This document shows positions 42,992-50,178 of a stretch of 64,000 bases of DNA, in pieces. The notes under the pieces were generated by a model. It was not told the DNA's origin, did not search any database, and was given only the letters and a program-made list of their open reading frames with translations. Numbering within the stretch: position 1 is the first letter of the stretch; every line of letters starts with the position of its first letter. This DNA comes from Chryseobacterium sp. CY350 (lineage in GTDB: Bacteria > Bacteroidota > Bacteroidia > Flavobacteriales > Weeksellaceae): contig NZ_CP116034.1 in assembly GCF_027945075.1 (NCBI RefSeq), positions 2,418,001 to 2,482,000 of the forward strand, read 5' to 3'. The translations under genes were made by a program, and so were the position numbers.

Positions 42992-43891
42992 TTATTTCCA
43001 TTTACTCCATTTGGTGTCGGTAAATTTTGGCGCGAATGTAATCATCAGCTGTTTCAGATCTCCGATTGCGATACCACCATTATTATTAGAATCAAAAATA
43101 TTGAAGATTTCGTCATTTTTGGTAGTAATGAAAGTATTGAAAAAATAATTTTGCTGAAAAGAGTTCTCGTATTTTTTAAGCTGCATCAGTGCATCAAAGA
43201 TAATCTTCTTCGATTGGGTCTGATCCTGATTAAACATTCCATCTAATCCTGCTCTGTGATACGTATACATTGTCTGACGGAGTTGCGCCATATTCGGATT
43301 CAGAATTTCACCGATCAAAATAGAACGACTGCGCGGATCATTGATTTGTCCCCAACCTTCGTAACCACGATTTTGAGAATTCTGTGCAATCTGCTGTGCT
43401 TTTGTAAACCATTGTGTACCACCAGATGCCTGAAAACTATCCGCGTCGTAACCTAAAATAAGGTAAACGTAAAAGCTGATTACATCGATTAAATTTTTTC
43501 CTGAAAACTGTCTTTCATTAAAAATTAAATTCTCATTTTCTACATATTCAAATGCGAATTTTGTATCCTGAAGGTTGATTAGCGGAGATTCGTAAGACGA
43601 ACTAAAAACCGGACGAACTGCCTGTACCACAATACTTCCCTTATATCTGTTGCCGTCTCTCTCACTTAAAATGATTGCGAAATTTGATTTTACTTTTTCA
43701 AAATTTTGAAGTTTTTTACCGGTCCAACTTGTATTATTAATAAAATCTTTTAAACTTTTTTCTAATGCTTTAAAAGCCTGCTGGTTACTTCCTCCCAATT
43801 GTTGAGCATTCACCTGCACAACAGACAAAAGTTCCTGAGAAAAACTAATGTTGAATAAAAGTAGAAATAATAGTATCGTATATTTTTTCAT
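42992..43891 (-). CDS. porD: Type IX secretion-associated protein PorD (DUF4835)
   Basis: A 299-residue exported protein with a signal peptide (ILLFLLLFNISFSQELL). The LLSVVQVNAQQLGGSNQQAF start of the mature part and ILGYDADSF match DUF4835/PorD, which is required for gliding and type IX secretion in Flavobacteriia (shown in relatives as PorD). The role in the periplasm or outer membrane is not well resolved. It lies between coaBC and recN as usual in this class. Confidence 0.88.
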   Translation of the reverse strand: MKKYTILLFLLLFNISFSQELLSVVQVNAQQLGGSNQQAFKALEKSLKDFINNTSWTGKKLQNFEKVKSNFAIILSERDGNRYKGSIVVQAVRPVFSSSYESPLINLQDTKFAFEYVENENLIFNERQFSGKNLIDVISFYVYLILGYDADSFQASGGTQWFTKAQQIAQNSQNRGYEGWGQINDPRSRSILIGEILNPNMAQLRQTMYTYHRAGLDGMFNQDQTQSKKIIFDALMQLKKYENSFQQNYFFNTFITTKNDEIFNIFDSNNNGGIAIGDLKQLMITFAPKFTDTKWSKWK

Positions 43892-44010
43892 ATAATTCGT
43901 TAATTTTTTTTAAATGATGACATCGCCGTTAATCATCAGCAATTGCAATTTACGATAGATCTTGATAATTTTGTCATAATTTAAATCTTGAGAACGTTAA
44001 TTTATCAAAA

Positions 44011-45213
44011 TTATTTTAAAATTTGTTCTTCAATGCAATCAAGAATGTCTTTTGCAACATTTGCCTTTGATTTGAGATCAAATTCTATCTTGTCTGTCTG
44101 AGTCAATATTTTTATCTTATTGGTATCTTGTTTAAAACCTGCGCCTTCGTCACGAAGTGAATTAAGAACAATCATGTCAAGATTTTTCTTTTTAAGTTTT
44201 GCTATTGCATTTTCTTCTTCATTTTGAGTTTCAAGAGCAAATCCTACCAGAAATTGATTTGCTTTTTTCTCACCCATGGTTTTCAGAATATCCGGATTCT
44301 TGATAAACTCTATCGTTAAACTGTCATCGTTTTTCTTAATTTTTTCTGTAGCAACTTCTTTGGGAGCGTAATCTGCAACGGCAGCACTTGCAATACCAAT
44401 GTCAATTTGATCGTAAAACTCGAATACTTTCTCGAACATTTGTTTTGCAGAAGTCACTCTGTAAAGCTGAATATTCTCATGTTTTGAATTCAGAACACTT
44501 GGTCCAGAAACTAAAATCACATTTGCGCCACGTTTTGCAGCTTCTTCAGCTAAAGAAAATCCCATTTTTCCGGAAGAATGATTTCCTATAAATCTTACAG
44601 GATCTATTGCTTCATACGTTGGCCCGGCTGTAATTAAGACTGTTTTGCCCTGTAACGATTTCTTTTCATTTAAAATAAAAAAATCCTCAACAGTTTGTGA
44701 AATTGTTTCCGGCTCAGCCATTCGTCCCTGACCGACCAAACCACTTGCTAATTCACCATTTTCCGCAGGAATTACAATATGACCATAGTCTTGAGCAAGT
44801 TCCAGGTTCTGAAGCGTTGACGGATGCTGATACATATCCAGATCCATCGCAGGAGCTATGAATACAGGACATTTTGCAGACATATAAGTAGCGATCATGA
44901 GATTATCACAAATCCCGTGAACCATCTTCGCTAAAGTATTGGCGGTACAAGGTGCCATAATAATAACATCTGCCCACAGTGCCAATTCTACATGACTGTT
45001 CCATGTTCCGTTGTCGCCATAAAATTCTGTATAAACAGGATTTTTAGATAATGTAGAAAGACTCAGCTTAGTCACAAAATTTTCCGCATCAGGAGACATA
45101 ACCACCTGAACCTCTGCTTGTTTCTTTATAAAATCTCTGATAAGAAAATGTATTTTATACGCAGCAATTCCGCCAGAAACGGCAATTAGAATCTTTTTCC
45201 CGGAAATATTCAT
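44011..45213 (-). CDS. coaBC: Coenzyme A biosynthesis bifunctional protein CoaBC
   Basis: Fused phosphopantothenoylcysteine decarboxylase (CoaC, FMN-dependent) and phosphopantothenate-cysteine ligase (CoaB) of 400 residues. CoaC part: AVSGGIAAYKI, the MAPCTANTLAKM segment, the CoaC lid Cys region YMSAKCPVFIAPAMDLDMY (PAMD motif). CoaB part from about residue 190: ITAGPTYEAIDPVRFIGNHS, then AAVADYAP and a KIKKNDDSLTIEFIKNPDIL region. Its cofactor product feeds central metabolism. Confidence 0.96.
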   Translation of the reverse strand: MNISGKKILIAVSGGIAAYKIHFLIRDFIKKQAEVQVVMSPDAENFVTKLSLSTLSKNPVYTEFYGDNGTWNSHVELALWADVIIMAPCTANTLAKMVHGICDNLMIATYMSAKCPVFIAPAMDLDMYQHPSTLQNLELAQDYGHIVIPAENGELASGLVGQGRMAEPETISQTVEDFFILNEKKSLQGKTVLITAGPTYEAIDPVRFIGNHSSGKMGFSLAEEAAKRGANVILVSGPSVLNSKHENIQLYRVTSAKQMFEKVFEFYDQIDIGIASAAVADYAPKEVATEKIKKNDDSLTIEFIKNPDILKTMGEKKANQFLVGFALETQNEEENAIAKLKKKNLDMIVLNSLRDEGAGFKQDTNKIKILTQTDKIEFDLKSKANVAKDILDCIEEQILK

Positions 45214-45277
45214 GTAGATTATTTTTAAAGCACTAAAATACTTCTTTTTTCTAAGAGTAGAAACCTATAGCAACAGC

Positions 45278-45313
45278 AAAGGTCATAAAGAAAATAATTT
45301 CTTTATGACCTTT
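45278..45313 (-). terminator. Long perfect hairpin after rpoZ
   Basis: A perfect 16-bp stem (AAAGGTCATAAAGAAA and complement, 45278-45293 and 45298-45313) with a 4-base loop. It lies 24 bases after the rpoZ stop, so it probably ends or attenuates the bamD-rpoZ transcript before coaBC. There is only a short T-run on the minus strand. Confidence 0.75.
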
Positions 45314-45336
45314 ATTTATAAAAATCACTCTCGTGA

Positions 45337-45660
45337 TTAGTTTCTCTCTTCAGTCTTTCTAAAGTAAACTTCACCATCTAGCCATTCCTGGATAGCGATA
45401 GAAGTTGGTTTTGGAAGTTTTTCATAATGTTTAGAGATCTCAATCTGTTCTCTGTTTTCGAAAACTTCTTCCAATGTGGAATTGTGAACTGCAAATTCGT
45501 CTAATTTATTATGTAATTCAGTACGAATTTCTGCATTAATCTGCTCAGCTCTTTTCCCCATGATAACAATAGCTTCATAGATTGAGCCTACGTTTGCTTC
45601 AATCTTATCTTTATCGTAAGTAATCGTGTTTACTTCTGCTTTGGTATCTTTTACGCTCAT
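45337..45660 (-). CDS. rpoZ: RNA polymerase omega subunit
   Basis: The 107-residue Bacteroidota form of omega, which stabilises beta-prime in RNA polymerase. The N-terminal half holds the conserved GSIYEAIVIMGKRAEQINAEIR helix region; the C-terminal part (KPTSIAIQEWLDGEVYFRK) is particular to this phylum. A -7 box TAAATTTG (minus strand, 45690-45697) lies 30 bases upstream. Confidence 0.9.
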   Translation of the reverse strand: MSVKDTKAEVNTITYDKDKIEANVGSIYEAIVIMGKRAEQINAEIRTELHNKLDEFAVHNSTLEEVFENREQIEISKHYEKLPKPTSIAIQEWLDGEVYFRKTEERN

Positions 45661-45701
45661 TTTCAGAAAATTATTTAATTATAAGATGGCAAATTTACGA
45701 A

Positions 45702-46697
45702 TTATCTTTGGATTCTGAAAGTCGCCGCCGGTGGAGGTGTTTGCAACGCTGCACTATCGCGCTGAATCTGCATTGCTTTCTTTTCATTATCTACCTGATC
45801 CTTGATCTGTTGCTCCGTTTTAGAATCTTCAGCAAGTTTATCTGTCAGCTTTTTTTGTCTTGCTGTAAGTACTGCAATTCTTTCTTCAGTTTGTTTTTTT
45901 ACGATAACAAAATCCTTTTTTTCTTTCTCCAGCTTTTCTCTCAGATCTAAAGCTGTTTTAGAATACTCTGTATTGGGAAGTTCTTTTTCAACTTGTCTTG
46001 TAAAGGCCAGTGCACTTTCAATACGCTCATCTTTAAGATCATAAACAGAATTTTGTGCTAAAAAATAGCGCGACTTCATCATGTAATCATATATTTTCGG
46101 ACGAAGTTTTGTACTCGGAAAATCTTCTAAAACATTTTCAAAAGCGGTACTGGTAGACTTATAATCTGCCATTTTATAATACTGCTTGGCATTCTCATAA
46201 GCTTTGAATTCTAATTTATAAGAAAGCTCCTCGATCAAAGTATTAATGTTTTTTGATCTTTCAGAATTAGGATAATTAGTCAGGAAATCCTGAAGTTCGT
46301 TGATGGCCAATTCTGTACTTGTCTGATCTAGGTTATAATCCATAGAACCGTTATAATAACACAAAGCAGACATATAAGAAGCCTCTTCTTTTCTATTATC
46401 CTGAGGAAAACTTACGGCAAAGTTTTTGAACTGGTGACCGGCAAGTTTGTAGTTTTTATCGTAGTAATTGGCATACGCAGAATTGAAAACCACGTTAGGA
46501 GCATCATCTGTACCCGCAACAAGGTTTGGAAGTCTGTCGTATAGAGCCAAAGCATTTTTCCATTTCTTTTTAGCGAAATTTTCGTTGGCAGTTTTCAGGA
46601 TAAATGTTTTATCCGCGCTTTTCATCGCTTTATCTTGCTGACTTGTGCATGCCGAAATGACAGCTATGGCAAAAATACCTAAAATATATTTCTTCAT
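45702..46697 (-). CDS. bamD: Outer membrane assembly lipoprotein BamD
   Basis: A 331-residue lipoprotein. I start at 46697 (MKKYILGIFAIAVISAC), which gives a clean lipobox (VISAC); the frame extends upstream to 46742, but that would bury the signal. TPR-type helical repeats follow (SAYANYYDKNYKLAGHQF, then FLTNYPNSERSKNI), as in the BamD/YfiO family, and a coiled Lys/Glu-rich tail ends in PPPAATFRIQR. BamD works with BamA to insert beta-barrels into the outer membrane. A -7 box (TATTTTTG, minus strand 46740-46747) lies 42 bases upstream. Confidence 0.9.
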   Translation of the reverse strand: MKKYILGIFAIAVISACTSQQDKAMKSADKTFILKTANENFAKKKWKNALALYDRLPNLVAGTDDAPNVVFNSAYANYYDKNYKLAGHQFKNFAVSFPQDNRKEEASYMSALCYYNGSMDYNLDQTSTELAINELQDFLTNYPNSERSKNINTLIEELSYKLEFKAYENAKQYYKMADYKSTSTAFENVLEDFPSTKLRPKIYDYMMKSRYFLAQNSVYDLKDERIESALAFTRQVEKELPNTEYSKTALDLREKLEKEKKDFVIVKKQTEERIAVLTARQKKLTDKLAEDSKTEQQIKDQVDNEKKAMQIQRDSAALQTPPPAATFRIQR

Positions 46698-46794
46698 ATA
46701 AGATATAACAGTTTTCGGTTTTACCGACCTATTAATTTGCAAAAATATAACTTTTTTGCTAAAAGATTTTTTTTTATGATTATTTAACGCAAAA

Positions 46795-47424
46795 TTAGTC
46801 TGCAGCGTATCCTAAAACTGCAAAAACATTCATTAAAAGATTCATTCTTACTTTTCTTTCTGCTTCTTTGGTGTAGGCTTCCTCATCTTTGTGAGGAACG
46901 TAGAGCTCGTAAAAATTTTTATTTCGAATAACAAAAAGTGTAGAGCCAATGATGGTTGTAAGTATATCTTCAGGTTTTGGAGTAAAGGTAAAGACTCCCG
47001 ATGTCACTCCTTTTTTGATCACTTCATCAAGTTTTCTTACAAATAGCTGATAAAAATCGAGAAGTTCATCTTTTAGATTTTCCGTGTGGCGCAGTTCCTG
47101 AGTTACAAAGCCGTGAAAATAATTATATTTAAAAAGTTGACCAACAATATATTTAATCATCTCTTTCATCTGCATTTCGGGTTTTCCGTCTTTAATGGTA
47201 TCTGCAAATTCAGAAAAATTTTCTCTGGTTTTCAGCACGCGATATTGATAAAGATAAGACATCATCTTTTCCTTAGAGCCAAAATAATATGAAATCATCG
47301 CAACATTTATATTCGCTTTAGAAGAAATATCTCTTACAGAAGTGCCTTCATAGCCTTTTTTTGCAATTAATTCTTCGGCGATATCTAATATATGAATCTG
47401 TTTGTCAGTGAATTTTTTCCCCAT
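46795..47424 (-). CDS. TetR/AcrR-family transcriptional regulator
   Basis: A 209-residue regulator. The N-terminal helix-turn-helix (residues ~10-55) includes AEELIAKKGYEGTSVRDISSKA and INVAMISYYFGSKEKMMSYL, both typical of TetR proteins. The C-terminal ligand-binding part is helical and not specific. No adjacent efflux gene shows what it controls; it is transcribed alone, divergent from the TatD-like gene. Confidence 0.9.
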   Translation of the reverse strand: MGKKFTDKQIHILDIAEELIAKKGYEGTSVRDISSKANINVAMISYYFGSKEKMMSYLYQYRVLKTRENFSEFADTIKDGKPEMQMKEMIKYIVGQLFKYNYFHGFVTQELRHTENLKDELLDFYQLFVRKLDEVIKKGVTSGVFTFTPKPEDILTTIIGSTLFVIRNKNFYELYVPHKDEEAYTKEAERKVRMNLLMNVFAVLGYAAD

Positions 47425-47554
47425 ACACCTGTTGTTGTTTTAGTAAAGTTAAGAATTTTTTAACACATTTATAAACAAACGTTTAATAATTTCAAAAAAA
47501 GTTCCGGTTTTTTTTTAACCTTATCAATATGATGATCGCAAAATTTAATTATCG

Positions 47555-47562
47555 TATTTTTG
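47555..47562 (+). promoter_or_regulatory. -7 box 3 bases before the TatD-like start
   Basis: TATTTTTG matches TAnnTTTG and ends 3 bases before the ATG at 47566, again pointing to a leaderless message if used. Confidence 0.35.
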
Positions 47563-47565
47563 ATC

Positions 47566-48192
47566 ATGGATTTTTTTGATTTTCATCACCACAAGAGAAA
47601 TAAAAGCAACGGAATTTATAACTTAGATTTACAAAAAACACCTCCCGACTTTTACTTTTCAGCAGGAATTCACCCGCAAGACATTCAACCAGAAAACGCT
47701 GATAATCAATTTAATTGGCTGGAATCTGTTATAAATGAAAATTGTTTCGCGATCGGAGAATGTGGTTTGGATGGATTGGTTCCTATTGGTATGAAAATTC
47801 AGGAAGAGTTTTTCTTAAGACAGATTCAGTTGGCAAACGAATTTAAAAAACCAATAATCATTCACTGTGTGAGAAAATTTTATGAAGTCATTTCTTTCAG
47901 AAAAAAAACTGAACAGGCAATGATCATTCATGGCTTTAATAAAAAACAAAGCGTTGCAGATGATCTTATAAAGAATAATTTTTATCTGAGTTTTGGAAAA
48001 CCTGTTTTGTATCATCTATCTTTGCAGGATACATTGAAAAACGTTCCTTTGGATAAATTTTTTTTAGAAACCGATAATGATGATTTTAATATTGAAGAAT
48101 TGTATCAGAAAGTTTCAGAAATAAAAAAAATATCGATAGAACAACTTCAACAACAAATTTTAGAAAATTTAGATTCAATAAAAAATGGATAA
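47566..48192 (+). CDS. TatD-family metal-dependent hydrolase
   Basis: A 208-residue TIM-barrel hydrolase, shorter than E. coli TatD (260). The start is set at the ATG at 47566, because MDFFDFHHHK places the metal-binding HxH at the very N-terminus as the family requires. Other ligand regions are AIGECGLDG (E), PIIIHCVRKFYE (H), MIIHGFNKK (H) and FLETDNDDF (D). TatD proteins are DNases or D-tyrosyl-tRNA editing-like hydrolases in different species. It overlaps tcdA by 8 bases. Confidence 0.85.
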   Translation: MDFFDFHHHKRNKSNGIYNLDLQKTPPDFYFSAGIHPQDIQPENADNQFNWLESVINENCFAIGECGLDGLVPIGMKIQEEFFLRQIQLANEFKKPIIIHCVRKFYEVISFRKKTEQAMIIHGFNKKQSVADDLIKNNFYLSFGKPVLYHLSLQDTLKNVPLDKFFLETDNDDFNIEELYQKVSEIKKISIEQLQQQILENLDSIKNG

Positions 48193-48922
48193 GTTTTGGC
48201 TGGAAAGAACTGAACTTCTGATCAAAGAAGAAGGCATTGAAAAACTGAGCAATGCAAATGTTCTCGTAGTAGGTTTAGGCGGTGTGGGATCTTTTGCAGC
48301 AGAGTTTCTGGCAAGAGCCGGGATCGGTAAAATGACCATCGTAGACGGCGACACTGTAGATATCACTAATATCAACAGACAGCTTCCTGCACTACATTCA
48401 ACCGTAGGAAAACATAAAGTGGAGGTAGTTTCAGAACGATTGATGGATATTAATCCGAAACTAGAACTGATAAAAATAAATGAATTTCTGAATCCGGAGA
48501 GAATGGCGGAAGTTCTGGACGGGGGGAAATTTGATTATATTTTGGATTGTATCGACAGCATCACGCCAAAAGTAAGTCTGATTATTGCCGCAAAGCGAAG
48601 AAAAATAAAAATCGTCAGTTCTATGGGTGCCGGCGGAAAATCTGACCCTTCTAAAGTATTGGTAAGAGATATTCATAAAACTGCGGAATGCCATTTGGCA
48701 AAACAGGTGAGAAAAAGACTGAAGAAGGAAAAAATTGACAAAGGAATTCGCTGTGTTTTCTCAACAGAAATTCAGGATGAAGAAAGCCTGAAAATGACTG
48801 ATGGAAGCAATTATAAACGATCTTTTTACGGAACGATAAGCTTTATTCCGGCAATTTTCGGATTGTATGCTGCTGCGGAAGTCATTAATCAATTAGTGAA
48901 AAAGACGGATGCAGAATTTTAA
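48185..48922 (+). CDS. tcdA: tRNA threonylcarbamoyladenosine dehydratase TcdA
   Basis: An E1-like enzyme of 245 residues that cyclises t6A37 of tRNA to ct6A using ATP. The nucleotide-binding motif VLVVGLGGVGSFAAEFLARAG is at residues ~26-46, followed by MTIVDGDTVDITNINRQ (ThiF-type adenylation motif), DYILDCIDSITPK and MGAGGKSDPSKV. It overlaps rnpA by 14 bases and tatD by 8, so these three genes form an operon. Confidence 0.93.
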   Translation: MDKFWLERTELLIKEEGIEKLSNANVLVVGLGGVGSFAAEFLARAGIGKMTIVDGDTVDITNINRQLPALHSTVGKHKVEVVSERLMDINPKLELIKINEFLNPERMAEVLDGGKFDYILDCIDSITPKVSLIIAAKRRKIKIVSSMGAGGKSDPSKVLVRDIHKTAECHLAKQVRKRLKKEKIDKGIRCVFSTEIQDEESLKMTDGSNYKRSFYGTISFIPAIFGLYAAAEVINQLVKKTDAEF

Positions 48923-49283
48923 ATATCCTAAAGAAGAAAAACTCAAAAAAAAGGATGAGATCACTTTGCTTTTTGAAAAAGGCAAATGGAAAAACAGCGG
49001 GAACCTAAGAATTATCATCCTGAAAAATCATCCTGATCTTTTGACTGAAAATGTAAAATTAGGAGTTTCCGTTTCTAAAAGATATTTTAAAAAAGCTGTC
49101 CACAGAAATCGTATTAAAAGACTTCTGAGAGAATGCTATCGCCTCAATAAAGATTTATTTAAAGAATATTTCGGACAGAAAACTATTGCCATGTTGTTTT
49201 GGGTTTCTGCGGAAATGCCTGAGAAATTTCAGAATGTTGAGGCGCAGTTTATCAAATTGTGTCAGTCGCAGAAGAAGGCTTGA
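48909..49283 (+). CDS. rnpA: Ribonuclease P protein component RnpA
   Basis: A 124-residue basic protein that assists the RNase P RNA in cutting tRNA 5' leaders. The conserved helix is HRNRIKRLLRECYRLNK (RNR motif), with KLGVSVSKRYFKKAVHRN before it. The start gives MQNFKYPKEEKLKKKDEI, which matches the family N-terminus. Confidence 0.93.
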   Translation: MQNFKYPKEEKLKKKDEITLLFEKGKWKNSGNLRIIILKNHPDLLTENVKLGVSVSKRYFKKAVHRNRIKRLLRECYRLNKDLFKEYFGQKTIAMLFWVSAEMPEKFQNVEAQFIKLCQSQKKA

Positions 49284-49333
49284 TTTTATTTCGCACAGAT
49301 TTTCTTTTTGTGCTAAAAACTTATATTCTTTTT

Positions 49334-49401
49334 ATCTCACAAATTGAGCTGATTAAGCAGATTTTATTAACAATCTGCGTCATCTGCTTGACCTGCGAGA
49401 T
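49334..49401. repeat. Long imperfect inverted repeat in an intergenic region
   Basis: Two 30-base arms (49334-49363 and 49372-49401) pair at 22 of 30 positions around an 8-base loop. Words inside (GATTAAGCAGATT, AATCTGCGTCATC) also occur at 18185-18233. The element lies between rnpA and the DUF4126 gene and resembles a mobile intergenic repeat of Flavobacteriia. A 60-codon open frame over it (49259-49441) looks accidental. Confidence 0.65.
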
Positions 49402-49508
49402 ATTTAAATTTATTGTTTTCATATTTTATTTAAATATTTAAAATAATAATTTCTGATTTACGTTTTTATAATTTTTTGTAGCTTTAAGCAAACAATTGAC
49501 GAAATAAA

Positions 49509-50120
49509 ATGTTAGATCAAATTCCTTATTTACCTTACGTTCTAAGTGCTTTCATCGGCATCGGTTTAGCTGCAGCTTCGGGTTTCAGAGTGTTTTTACC
49601 GATGTTTGCGGTAAGTTTATCCTCATATTTTCATTGGATTCCTATGAGCGAAAGTTTTGAATGGATTTCTAGTCTGCCGGCTTTAATCACTTCCGGAATT
49701 GCCATGATTGCAGAGATTTTAGCTTATTATATTCCATTTGTAGATCATCTTCTGGATACTATTTCTATACCGATGGCCACAGCTGCGGGATCAATATTGT
49801 TCGCCAGCCAATTTACCGAATTGGGAACATTTCCACAATGGGCTTTGGCTTTAATTGCTGGCGGCGGAACAGCGGCAACGATCAGTTCGGGGTTTGCCGG
49901 AATTCGGGCGGCTTCCACAGCGACTACTGGCGGATTGGGAAATTCTGTAGTAGGAACCACGGAAACTGCAGGAGCAGGAATCATGGCGATTTTAGCAATG
50001 GCAGCTCCTTTTATTGCAGTAATTTTCGCCGTGATCACTTTGATTCTTGTAATTGTATTTGGCAGAAAAGCATGGAGAATATTGAGACAAAGAAAACAGT
50101 TGAATTCTGAAAATTTATAG
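49509..50120 (+). CDS. DUF4126 family membrane protein
   Basis: A 203-residue protein with about four or five helices and very small-residue-rich segments (LSAFIGIGLAAASGFRVFLP, AGGGTAATISSGFAGIRAAS, TGGLGNSVVGTTETAGAG). The GFRxFLPxF and STATTGGLGNxVVxTxE parts match DUF4126. Function is unknown. It is a single gene ending at a strong terminator. Confidence 0.88.
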   Translation: MLDQIPYLPYVLSAFIGIGLAAASGFRVFLPMFAVSLSSYFHWIPMSESFEWISSLPALITSGIAMIAEILAYYIPFVDHLLDTISIPMATAAGSILFASQFTELGTFPQWALALIAGGGTAATISSGFAGIRAASTATTGGLGNSVVGTTETAGAGIMAILAMAAPFIAVIFAVITLILVIVFGRKAWRILRQRKQLNSENL

Positions 50121-50126
50121 AAAAAA

Positions 50127-50163
50127 CAAAAGCGGCAGAAATTTAATTACTACCGCTTTTGTT
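50127..50163. terminator. Bidirectional terminator between convergent genes
   Basis: A perfect 10-bp stem ACAAAAGCGG / CCGCTTTTGT with a 17-base loop lies between the DUF4126 gene (+) and the acidic protein gene (-). A-rich and T-rich flanks suit use in both directions. Confidence 0.85.
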
Positions 50164-50178
50164 TCTTATGTGAAAAAC

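Noticed and set aside
49259..49441. Open frame of 60 codons after rnpA
   Set aside because: It lies over the intergenic inverted repeat, has no domain, and its start is inside rnpA; coding is unlikely.
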